From Mycetocola spongiae (lineage in GTDB: Bacteria > Actinomycetota > Actinomycetes > Actinomycetales > Microbacteriaceae), in the NCBI RefSeq assembly GCF_020424085.1, contig NZ_CP080203.1:248001-312000 (forward strand): 64,000 nt of DNA, written 5' to 3'. Under the pieces are notes generated by a model. It saw only the letters and a list, made by a program, of their open reading frames with translations. It was not told where the DNA came from and ran no database searches. Position numbers and translations under genes: made by a program. Positions 15,523 through 23,467 of this stretch are shown here, in pieces; positions within the stretch are counted from its first letter, which is position 1; every line of letters starts with the position of its first letter.

Positions 15523-17255
15523 CCTCGACGTTTTTGACTCTGCCCATCGCGGATGCCCGGGAGACTCGCGCCGCGGTGGCCCACCTGATGCGCACCCGGC
15601 GCGGTCTGCTTGGCGCCGCGCTTCTCACCCTGCTGCTGGGATCGGCCGTTTCCCTCCTTACCCCGCTGCTGCTGGGCATGCTGGTGGACGCTGTGCGCGA
15701 TTCCGCCGCGACCTCGGCGCTGCTCTGGCTCGGCGGCGGCCTCCTGGCCTCCGGGGTGCTCGGCGCCCTCATCGTGATGGCCGGTTCGGTGCTCATGGCG
15801 CGCCTGGTGCACTCGGCCCTCGCCGAGCTGCGCGAGGGGGTCCTGGATGCCGCGCTGCGCATTCCCATCGGGCAGGTGGAGGCCGCGGGCAGCGGCGACC
15901 TGGTATCGCGTGTCACGGGGGATGTGGAGGCCGTGGGCGAGGCCGCGAGCGGGATCCTGCCGGGCCTGACCGCCTCGGCCTTCGCGATCGGCGTGACCAT
16001 CGTGGGCCTGGGTGTCCTGGATCTGCGCCTCGCGGCCGCGGCGCTGATCGCGGTGCCGCTGCAGTGGTGGGTCACCGCGCGCTTCATCCGCCGCTCCCGC
16101 CCGGTCTATCGCGAGGTGCGTGCGGCCGAGGCCGCGCGCAGCCAGCACACCCTGGAGGCCGTGACCGCGGCCGATACGATCCGAGCGCTGGGCAGCGTGG
16201 AGCATCACCGCACCCTCGTGGATGCCAGCAGCGCCCACGCGGTGGAACTGCAGCGCCGCGCGGTCGCCCTGCGCACGCGCTTTTTTGGCGGGCTCAATGC
16301 CGCCGAGTATCTGGGGTTGGCCTCGGTGCTCACGGTGGGATTTATCCTGGTATCGCTCGGGGAGGTCAGCGTGGGTGCGGCCACGGCCGCCGCGCTGTAT
16401 TTCCTGCGCCTGTTTGGTCCGATCGGGCAGCTGCTCTCCAGCATCGACGAGCTCCAGCGCGCGGGGATTGGCCTGGCGCGCCTGGTGGGCGTGATGAATC
16501 TGCCGCTGCCCGCCGCGCGCCCTGAACCCGTCGCACCCGGCGCGGGCGGCGTGGAGATCACCATCTCCGGGCTGGACTATGGCTATGACGCGGGCCGCGC
16601 CGCCCTCAGTGATATTCATCTGAGCGTGGCCGCGGGCGAGAATATCGCCCTCGTCGGGGCCAGTGGCGCGGGCAAGAGCACGCTCGCCCGGCTGATCGCG
16701 GGCCTCCTGGAGGCCGACCGCGGCGCGCTGCGGCTCACCCGGGACGCCGAGCCGTTCCGGGGCCGACCCTATCTGCTCAGCCAGGAGGTGCACGCCTTTG
16801 ACGGCACGCTGCGCGAGGACCTGCTGCTGGCCGGCCCCACCCGCGGCGAGGCCGAGGTCCTGGCCGCGCTCAACGCGGTGGGCGCGCAGTGGGTGCATAC
16901 GCTCCCGGAGGGGTTGGCCACCCGGATCGGGGCCTCGGGCGAGGCGCTGGATCACGCCCGCCTCCAGCAGCTTGCGCTGGCCCGGCTCCTGCTGGCCGAT
17001 CCGCCGCTGGTGGTGCTGGATGAGGCCACCTCGGAGGCCGGGTCCGGCGGCGCGCTGGAACGCGCGGCCGAGACCGTGCTTGCGGGTCGCACCTCGGTGG
17101 TGGTGGCCCATCGCCTCTCCCAGGCGCGCGCGGCCGACCGAATCGCGATGATGGACGCGGGGCGGATCGTGGAGCTGGGGAGCCACGAGGAACTGCTGGC
17201 CGCGGGCGGGCTCTATGCCAACCTCTGGGCGGCCTGGGCGCGCGAGCGCGGCTAG
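15519..17255 (+). CDS. exporter-fold ABC half-transporter with degenerate signature motif
   Basis: 578 aa, ATG overlapping the stop of the partner gene (ATGA). The membrane domain covers about residues 20-330. The NBD has a canonical Walker A GASGAGKST (380-388) and Walker B LVVLDEA (497-503), but the ABC signature reads LDHARLQQLALAR (477-489) with no LSGGQ. Paired with the 13867 product, the only consensus ATP site uses this Walker A and the partner's LSGGQ; the other site is degenerate on both sides. The H-loop is present (VVVAHRLSQA). Likely cargo is a siderophore, inferred from the neighbourhood. Confidence 0.9.
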   Translation: MTSTFLTLPIADARETRAAVAHLMRTRRGLLGAALLTLLLGSAVSLLTPLLLGMLVDAVRDSAATSALLWLGGGLLASGVLGALIVMAGSVLMARLVHSALAELREGVLDAALRIPIGQVEAAGSGDLVSRVTGDVEAVGEAASGILPGLTASAFAIGVTIVGLGVLDLRLAAAALIAVPLQWWVTARFIRRSRPVYREVRAAEAARSQHTLEAVTAADTIRALGSVEHHRTLVDASSAHAVELQRRAVALRTRFFGGLNAAEYLGLASVLTVGFILVSLGEVSVGAATAAALYFLRLFGPIGQLLSSIDELQRAGIGLARLVGVMNLPLPAARPEPVAPGAGGVEITISGLDYGYDAGRAALSDIHLSVAAGENIALVGASGAGKSTLARLIAGLLEADRGALRLTRDAEPFRGRPYLLSQEVHAFDGTLREDLLLAGPTRGEAEVLAALNAVGAQWVHTLPEGLATRIGASGEALDHARLQQLALARLLLADPPLVVLDEATSEAGSGGALERAAETVLAGRTSVVVAHRLSQARAADRIAMMDAGRIVELGSHEELLAAGGLYANLWAAWARERG

Positions 17256-17289
17256 CTGCGACCTCCGCCGCCGGGGTGACCCGGCCGGC

Positions 17290-18654
17290 CTAGGCGGTCT
17301 GGGTGTGCGGCAGCGCGACCGGGGCCCCGCCGAGTGCGTGCGGGAATGTGCGCACCTCGATATCCTCCTCGACCTCCAGGCCAAAGAGCACCTCCAGCGC
17401 CTCCAAATAGCGGTCGTGCTCACCATTGCGGGCGAGGTCGCGCGCCCGCACCGTGGGCTTATGCAGGAGGCGGCCCATCATATGGCGCAGCGCCTTCTCG
17501 GCCACGCCCTCGGCATCGCGCCCGGCCACGCGCGCGATCTCCTCGTCCAGGATGCGCTGCGCATAACCGCGCAGGGCCACCACCGCGGGGTCTAGCGCCT
17601 GCTCATCCGTGACGGAAACAAATTTTTTGGCCGCGCGATTCACGATCACATGGGCCCGATCGGTGGCCTCAACCTCCTCCAGCGGGGCGTGAATGCGGAT
17701 GGTCTCCAGGTCCAGCAGGTCCACGCCGCTCACCCCGGAGACATCGGGATTCACGTTGCGCGGCAGGCCCAGGTCGATCACCAGCTGGCCGGCGGCGTGA
17801 TCCACCGGACAGCCGGGCGTGCCATCGCGGTCAAAGGCTGGAAGCGTGGGTTCGGCGCGCCGGCCGGCGCGCAGAATCTCGGCATCCAATACGTATTCGG
17901 ATGCGGTGGTGCACGTCACGATGATGGTCGCGGCGGCCGCCTCGGCGGCATAATCGGCGGCGGCCACCCAGGGGATATCGTGGCCCTCGGCAAAGCGGCG
18001 GGCGCGGCCCGAGGGGGAATACACGGCAATATTGGTGACGCCGCGATCGCGCAGTGCGGCCAGGCTTGCACCCGCATAGGCACCCGTGCCCACGAGCAGG
18101 ACCCGGGTCCCGGACCAATCGGCGATGCGCCCCTCGGAGAGGTCGAGGGCGAGGCGCACTATCGAGCGCCCGGCGCGCCCCAGCGGGGTCTTATTTTTGA
18201 CGCCGCGCGAGGTCTGCGATGCGCGCTGAAAGAGGCGTTCCAGGTGGCTCGTGGTGGTGCCCTCGGCGCGCGCGGTTTCCAGCGAGCGGCGCACCTGACC
18301 GGCGATTTCCCCCTCGCCCACCACCACCGATTCCAGGCCCGCGGACACGGCAAAGAGGTGGCGCGCGGCATCCTCGCCCACGTGCAGCGACCAGACCTCG
18401 CGCAGCTCCTCGGCGGCGATCCCGGTGGCCTCGCTCGCGGCGGCGGTCACGGCGGCGCGGCCCAGGGGCGGCGCGCCGGCGAGATCCAATTCCAGATAGG
18501 CCTCGAAGCGGTTGCAGGTGGCGATGACCACGGCCCCGGAGACGGCCTCATCAAAGGCGGTGATGGATCGACCGAGGCTCTCGGCGCCGGTGGACAGGCG
18601 CTCGAGAAGGTCGAAGGAGGCGTTCTTATGGCTCGCGGTCAGACAGATCAACAC
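17290..18654 (-). CDS. hemA: glutamyl-tRNA reductase
   Basis: 454 aa. First committed step of C5 heme synthesis: reduces glutamyl-tRNA(Glu) to glutamate-1-semialdehyde with NADPH. Catalytic Cys47 lies in VVIATCNRFEAYLE. The GEGEIAGQVRRSLETA block (around 116-131) and the NADPH Rossmann segment LLVGTGAYAG (about 185-194) are present, followed by a helical dimerisation domain. HemL, which takes the labile product, is the last gene of the divergent hem operon. The two operons share an intergenic region with paired palindromes, so they may be co-regulated. Confidence 0.97.
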   Translation of the reverse strand: MLICLTASHKNASFDLLERLSTGAESLGRSITAFDEAVSGAVVIATCNRFEAYLELDLAGAPPLGRAAVTAAASEATGIAAEELREVWSLHVGEDAARHLFAVSAGLESVVVGEGEIAGQVRRSLETARAEGTTTSHLERLFQRASQTSRGVKNKTPLGRAGRSIVRLALDLSEGRIADWSGTRVLLVGTGAYAGASLAALRDRGVTNIAVYSPSGRARRFAEGHDIPWVAAADYAAEAAAATIIVTCTTASEYVLDAEILRAGRRAEPTLPAFDRDGTPGCPVDHAAGQLVIDLGLPRNVNPDVSGVSGVDLLDLETIRIHAPLEEVEATDRAHVIVNRAAKKFVSVTDEQALDPAVVALRGYAQRILDEEIARVAGRDAEGVAEKALRHMMGRLLHKPTVRARDLARNGEHDRYLEALEVLFGLEVEEDIEVRTFPHALGGAPVALPHTQTA

Positions 18655-18702
18655 AGCACCATGATACCCACAGATTTTTGGTGTCTGACCAGCATATAGT
18701 TC

Positions 18703-18738
18703 CCGACAAGGTGTCGGTGAGGGCTCGACAATCTGTCG
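18703..18738. promoter_or_regulatory. twin palindromic operator between hemA and hemE
   Basis: CCGACA-AGG-TGTCGG at 18703-18717 and CGACA-ATC-TGTCG at 18726-18738 share the core CGACANNNTGTCG. Their centres are 22 bp apart, about two turns of B-DNA, so two dimers could bind on one face. They lie between the divergent hemA (start 18654) and hemE (start 18774). The cognate regulator is not encoded nearby. Function is inferred from symmetry and location. Confidence 0.6.
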
Positions 18739-18773
18739 GCTACATCGGCCGAAGTATTTGAGAGTATAGAGAC

Positions 18774-19880
18774 ATGCACGTCACCTCGAATCATCCCCTG
18801 GAAGCCGGTCTTACGCATGACTCCCGGCTGATCACCGCCTACCGCGGCACCCGTCCCGATGTCACCCCGGTCTGGTTTATGCGCCAGGCCGGACGCTCGC
18901 TGCCGGAATATCGCGCCCTGCGTGTCGGAACCCAGATGCTTGATGCGTGCCTCACCCCGGAGTTGGCCAGCGAGATCACGCTGCAGCCCGTGCGCCGCCA
19001 CGGCGTGGACGCCGGAATCTTCTTCAGCGATATCGTGGTGCCGCTCAAGCAGGTGGGTGTGGACGTGGAGATCGTCCCGGGGCGCGGCCCCGTCCTGGGC
19101 AAGGCCGTGCGCACCCCCGCGGATGTGGCCGAGCTCATCGCCCACGATCCCGCGCAGCTGGAGGATACCCTCGCCCCGATCGTCGAGGCCGTGGGTCTGA
19201 CCGTGGCCGAACTGGGCTCCACCCCGCTGATCGGTTTTGCCGGGGCACCGTTTACGCTCGCCGCCTATCTGGTGGAGGGTGGCCCCTCCAAGGACCACAT
19301 CCACGCGCGCACCATGATGCATGCCGAGCCCGAGGCCTGGGCCGCGCTCATGCGCTGGACCGCCCAGGTCACCGGAATCTTCCTGCGCACCCAGATCCTC
19401 GCCGGCGCCTCCGCCGCGCAGCTCTTTGACTCCTGGGCCGGCTCGCTCTCGCGCGCCGATTATGAGGCACACGTGGCCCCGGCCAGCCGCCTCGCCCTCG
19501 AATACGTGCACGATATCCGCTATACCGTGGCCACCCCGGAGGGGCGCGAGACCCGCGACCTCTCGGTGGTGCACTTCGGCGTGGGCACGGGGGAGATCCT
19601 GAAGCCCATGCACGAGGTGGGCGCCGATGTGGTGGGCGTGGACTACCGGATTCCGCTGGACGAGGCCTCGCGCCGGCTCGGCGGCACCGTCCCGGTGCAG
19701 GGAAATATCGATCCCGCGCTGCTCGCCGCCCCGTGGGAGGTCCTGGAACAGCATGTCCGCGAGATTCACGCGCGCGGCCTCTCGGCCCCGTCCCACGTGA
19801 TGAACCTCGGCCACGGCGTGCCTCCCGAGACCGATCCCGCCGTGCTCACCCGCATCGTTGAGCTGGTGCATTCCCTGTGA
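18774..19880 (+). CDS. hemE: uroporphyrinogen decarboxylase
   Basis: 368 aa. Converts uroporphyrinogen III to coproporphyrinogen III. Family signatures are PVWFMRQAGRSLPEYR (about 27-42) and the GFAGAPFTLAAYLVEGG block (about 155-171); the C-terminal VQGNIDP and MNLGHGVPPET are typical. It is first in the eight-gene hem operon. The ATG at 18774 has only a weak upstream purine stretch. Its TGA overlaps the GTG start of hemY. Confidence 0.97.
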   Translation: MHVTSNHPLEAGLTHDSRLITAYRGTRPDVTPVWFMRQAGRSLPEYRALRVGTQMLDACLTPELASEITLQPVRRHGVDAGIFFSDIVVPLKQVGVDVEIVPGRGPVLGKAVRTPADVAELIAHDPAQLEDTLAPIVEAVGLTVAELGSTPLIGFAGAPFTLAAYLVEGGPSKDHIHARTMMHAEPEAWAALMRWTAQVTGIFLRTQILAGASAAQLFDSWAGSLSRADYEAHVAPASRLALEYVHDIRYTVATPEGRETRDLSVVHFGVGTGEILKPMHEVGADVVGVDYRIPLDEASRRLGGTVPVQGNIDPALLAAPWEVLEQHVREIHARGLSAPSHVMNLGHGVPPETDPAVLTRIVELVHSL

Positions 19881-21424
19881 TCCGGCAGCGCCATGTGGTG
19901 ATCATCGGCGGGGGTATCTCCGGGCTGGTGGCCGCGCTGGACTGCGCGCGCGTGGGCATCCGCGTGAGCGTGATCGAGGCGGGCGAAAGCCTCGGCGGCA
20001 GCGTCTCGCGCAGCGAGGTGGCCGGCCTCGCCATCGATACCGGTGCCGAAAGCTATGCCACGCGCGGCGGCAGCGTCCGCACGCTCGTGGAGGGCCTGGG
20101 CCTGGGGGAGTCCATCGTGACCCCCGAACCCGCGGGCGCCTGGCTGCGCCGCGGCGACGGCCAATCCTTTCCGATGCCCAGCACGGGCATCCTCGGCATC
20201 CCCTCCAATCCGCTGGCCGCGGATGTGCGCGCGATCATCGGCTGGAGCGGGGCGATCCGCGCCTATGCCGACCGGATAAAGCCCGTACTCACCGTGGGCC
20301 GCGAAAAAAACCTCGGCGCGCTGGTGGAATCCCGCATGGGCGAGCGGGTGCTTAACGAGCTGGTGGCCCCGGTCACCCGCGGCGTGTACTCCTCCGATCC
20401 GGAAAACCTCGACGTGGACCTCGCCGCCCCCGGCCTGAACGCCGCGCTGACCACCACGGGCTCCCTGTCCGGCGCCGTGGGCAGCCTGCGCGGATCGGCC
20501 AAGCCCGGATCCCGCGTGGAATCGCTGCGCGGCGGCATGTATACCCTGGTGCTCGCGCTTGAGGCGGAGATTCGCCGCCTCGGCGGCAGCATCCTCACCG
20601 GCGTGGCCGTGACCGAATTGGTCGCGATCGTGGACGGCGAGGCCGAGCGCGTTAATCCGCTGGATCCCGAGGCCGAGGCCGTGCCCGCGCCCGAGATCCC
20701 CGCGGATGAGTTCCCGGCGGATCCCGAGGCCCCCGCACCCCTCTGGCGGGTATTCCTCGCGGCCGATGCCGCGTTGGATGCCGATCATGTGATCATCGCC
20801 ACCACCGAGCGCACCGCGCTGGGGCTCGCGGGCGCGCATACCGAGCTGGGCGAGGCCCCGGCCGCGGCCGAGCCCGAGGAGCTGGAAATCCTCAGCCTCG
20901 TGCTGGATGCCCCGGCCCTGGACGCGCATCCGCGCGGCAGCGGAGTCCTCGTGGCCGATGGCCCGGGCTCGGGCGTGAGTGCAAAGGCCCTCACCCACTC
21001 CACCGCCAAATGGGCGTGGCTCTCCGAGGAGTGCACGCGCCTCCACGGCGGACGCCACGTGGTGCGGCTGTCCTATGGCCGCAGCGGGGCGCGCGGCGCG
21101 AGCGTGGGCCTGGACGATACCGCCGCACGTAATCTGGCGCTGCGCGATGCGTCCGCGATCCTGGGGGTCGAGCTGGCCCCCAATACGGTGGCCGGGTTTA
21201 CCCGCGATCGCCACCACAGCACACTTCCGGGCGCTGCGCTCGGCCAGCGCGAGCGATCCTCGCGCCTGCGCCGGGTCATCACCGGTATCCCCGGCCTCGA
21301 CGTGACGGGTGCCTGGCTTTCGGGCACCGGGCTCGCCTCGGTCGTCCCCGACGCTCTTGCGGCCGCAGGCCGCGTGCGTCACCTGGTTGCACAGTCCTAT
21401 CTCGCCTCCGGCGAGCTGTCCTAA
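19877..21424 (+). CDS. hemY: coproporphyrinogen III oxidase, HemY/CgoX type (FAD)
   Basis: 515 aa, starting at a GTG overlapping the hemE stop. The FAD-binding N-terminus is GGGISGLVAALDCARVG, followed by VIEAGESLGGSV. In Gram-positives with HemQ, this enzyme oxidises coproporphyrinogen III to coproporphyrin III and is called CgoX. The C-terminal FAD motif region VTGAWLSGTGLASVVPDAL is present. A proline- and acid-rich insert of about 35 residues (around 258-290, PEAEAVPAPEIPADEFPADP) interrupts the domain; I do not know it from the standard enzyme, and it may be a surface loop. Confidence 0.95.
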   Translation: MIRQRHVVIIGGGISGLVAALDCARVGIRVSVIEAGESLGGSVSRSEVAGLAIDTGAESYATRGGSVRTLVEGLGLGESIVTPEPAGAWLRRGDGQSFPMPSTGILGIPSNPLAADVRAIIGWSGAIRAYADRIKPVLTVGREKNLGALVESRMGERVLNELVAPVTRGVYSSDPENLDVDLAAPGLNAALTTTGSLSGAVGSLRGSAKPGSRVESLRGGMYTLVLALEAEIRRLGGSILTGVAVTELVAIVDGEAERVNPLDPEAEAVPAPEIPADEFPADPEAPAPLWRVFLAADAALDADHVIIATTERTALGLAGAHTELGEAPAAAEPEELEILSLVLDAPALDAHPRGSGVLVADGPGSGVSAKALTHSTAKWAWLSEECTRLHGGRHVVRLSYGRSGARGASVGLDDTAARNLALRDASAILGVELAPNTVAGFTRDRHHSTLPGAALGQRERSSRLRRVITGIPGLDVTGAWLSGTGLASVVPDALAAAGRVRHLVAQSYLASGELS

Positions 21425-21431
21425 GGAGCTT

Positions 21432-22133
21432 ATGTTGTCTGCTGCGAATTCACCGGTCAATACCGAGGAGAACCCCTTCGGCTATACCCTGTGGACCGTT
21501 TTCCGTCGAAACCCGGAGTTTCAGGGTGAGCTCCCCGATGACCTCGTCACCGAGCTGGACGCCGTGGTGGATCGGGTGAGTGCCGAGGGCGTGACCGTGC
21601 GCGGATTCTACGATGTATCCGGGCTTAAGGCCGATTCCGATCTGATGATCTGGATCCACGGCGATACCGCCGAGGGGCTTCAGGCCGCCGCGCGCATGCT
21701 GCGCCGCACCGCCCTGCTGCGCCACCTGCTGCCCACCTGGAATGCGATGGGTGTGCACCGCGAGGCCGAGTTTAATAAGCGTCACGTCCCCGGATTCCTG
21801 CTTGGCAAGGAGCCCAAGGACTGGCTCACGGTGTATCCGTTTGTGCGCAGCTATGAGTGGTATCTGCTGCCCGATGCCGAGCGCGGCAAGATGCTCGCCG
21901 ATCACGGCCGCATGGGGGCGGGCTTTAAGGGAGCGATCGCCAATACGGTGTCCTCCTTTGCGCTCGGCGATTATGAGTGGATCCTGCCGATCGAGTCCGA
22001 TGAGCTCACCGAGCTGGTGGACATGATGCGCGATCTGCGCGCCACGGAGGCCCGCCGCCACGTGCGCGAGGAGGTCCCCTTTTATACCGGCCGCCGCATC
22101 GGCACCGCCGAGATCCCCGAGGTGCTGCGATGA
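21432..22133 (+). CDS. hemQ: coproheme decarboxylase (HemQ/ChdC)
   Basis: 233 aa from ATG 21432, with AAGGAG at 21423-21428. Chlorite-dismutase-fold enzyme that decarboxylates Fe-coproporphyrin III to heme b, the final step of the coproporphyrin route. The signature YPFVRSYEWY carries the expected catalytic tyrosine (Tyr135), and His158 in LADHGRMG lies in the conserved C-terminal block. It sits between hemY and hemH with an ATGA overlap to hemH, which matches the order of its pathway partners. Confidence 0.96.
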   Translation: MLSAANSPVNTEENPFGYTLWTVFRRNPEFQGELPDDLVTELDAVVDRVSAEGVTVRGFYDVSGLKADSDLMIWIHGDTAEGLQAAARMLRRTALLRHLLPTWNAMGVHREAEFNKRHVPGFLLGKEPKDWLTVYPFVRSYEWYLLPDAERGKMLADHGRMGAGFKGAIANTVSSFALGDYEWILPIESDELTELVDMMRDLRATEARRHVREEVPFYTGRRIGTAEIPEVLR

Positions 22134-23467
22134 GCACCCCCAATACCCTGAGCGACGGAAATGAGGCCCGCGTGAGCGCCCCCGATAACACCAACCTTCT
22201 GGAGCAGCCCACGGGTGGCTGCGGCGGAAACTGCGCCTGCGGCACGGCCGATCCGGCCGCCGAGAGCGCCGTGGCCGAGGCCGCGCGCGAGGCCCTGGTG
22301 CCCGGCGGCACCGATGCCGTGCAGACCGGCGAACCCTATATCGAGACCGCCGTGGACTATGACGCGATCCTCCTCGCCGGCTTCGGCGGGCCCGAGGGCC
22401 AGGACGATGTGATCCCGTTCCTGCGCAATGTCACCCGCGGCCGCGGCATCCCCGAGGAGCGCCTCGAGGAGGTCGCCGTGCACTACCGCCACCACGGCGG
22501 GGTGAGCCCGATTAACGATCAGAACCGCGAGCTCAAGGCAGCGCTGGAGGCCGAGCTGGCCGCGCGCGGAATCGATCTGCCCGTGCTGTGGGGAAACCGC
22601 AACTGGGACCCCTATATCCGCGATGCCCTCGGCGAGGCCAAGGAGCGCGGATTCACCAAGCTCATTGCGATCGCCACGAGCGCCTATTCCTCGTTCTCCA
22701 GCTGCCGCCAGTATCGCGAGGACTTCGCGATCGCACTGGATGAGACCGGCCTCTACGGCGAGATTCAGATCGATAAGGTGCGCCAGTTTTTTGACCACCC
22801 GGGTTTTGTGACCCCGTTTATCGAGGGTGTTGGTGATGCCCTGGCCAAGATCGTGGCCGAGGTGCGCGATGTGGACCTCGCCGCGGACGTGGAGATTCTT
22901 TTTGCCACCCACTCGATCCCGTCCACGGATGCCGTGCGTTCGGGGCCGGCAGAGCGCGGCTTCGGCGAGGGGGGCGCCTATGCCGCCCAGCACCTCGCGG
23001 TGGCCGAGGTGATTATGGAGGCCGTGAAGACCGATCTGGCGTTGGATCGCGAGATCGACTGGCAGCTGGTTTATCAGTCCCGCTCGGGCCCGCCCAGCAT
23101 GCCGTGGCTGGAACCCGATATTAACGATGTGATTGCCGAGCTGCCCGCCGCCGGGAAGCGCGCCGTGATCATCGTGCCGCTCGGGTTTATGAGCGACCAT
23201 ATGGAGGTGCTCTGGGACCTCGATAACGAGGCCACCGAGTCCGCGCAGGAGGCCGGGCTGTACTCGCTGCGCGTGCCCACCCCGGGAACCCACCACGAGT
23301 TTGTGAGCGGGCTGGTGGACCTCGTGCTGGAGCGCCGCAACGGCACCCCGCAGTCCGAGCGTCCCGCGATGACCGACCTGGGCCCCTGGTATGACGTATG
23401 CCGCCCCGGCTGCTGCGAAAACGTGCGCGCGGGCTTTAAGCCCACCCTGGCGGGGCTGCGTCCGTGA
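22130..23467 (+). CDS. hemH: coproporphyrin ferrochelatase (HemH/CpfC) with Cys-rich N-terminal extension
   Basis: 445 aa; inserts ferrous iron into coproporphyrin III. The core begins near residue 76 (YDAILLAGFGGPEG). Catalytic-region ATHSIPSTDA and the late GFMSDHMEVLWDLDNEA block are present. Cys192 and the C-terminal CRPGCC (Cys424, Cys428, Cys429) fit the [2Fe-2S]-binding cysteines of actinobacterial ferrochelatases. Unusual is a 75-residue N-terminal extension with Cys31, Cys35 and Cys37 (TGGCGGNCACG) followed by an alanine/glutamate-rich linker. The ATG at 22130 overlaps the hemQ stop. A downstream start would remove the extension, but none has an obvious ribosome site. Confidence 0.95.
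   Translation: MSTPNTLSDGNEARVSAPDNTNLLEQPTGGCGGNCACGTADPAAESAVAEAAREALVPGGTDAVQTGEPYIETAVDYDAILLAGFGGPEGQDDVIPFLRNVTRGRGIPEERLEEVAVHYRHHGGVSPINDQNRELKAALEAELAARGIDLPVLWGNRNWDPYIRDALGEAKERGFTKLIAIATSAYSSFSSCRQYREDFAIALDETGLYGEIQIDKVRQFFDHPGFVTPFIEGVGDALAKIVAEVRDVDLAADVEILFATHSIPSTDAVRSGPAERGFGEGGAYAAQHLAVAEVIMEAVKTDLALDREIDWQLVYQSRSGPPSMPWLEPDINDVIAELPAAGKRAVIIVPLGFMSDHMEVLWDLDNEATESAQEAGLYSLRVPTPGTHHEFVSGLVDLVLERRNGTPQSERPAMTDLGPWYDVCRPGCCENVRAGFKPTLAGLRP

Noticed and set aside
14718-17426. 902-codon minus-strand frame across the ABC pair
   Set aside because: Lies opposite two membrane transporter genes with clear helices and NBD motifs; no domain in its own translation.
18736-18752. Third operator TCGGC...GCCGA downstream of the twin hem palindromes
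   Set aside because: Core differs from CGACANNNTGTCG and GGC/GCC symmetry is common by chance in this base composition.
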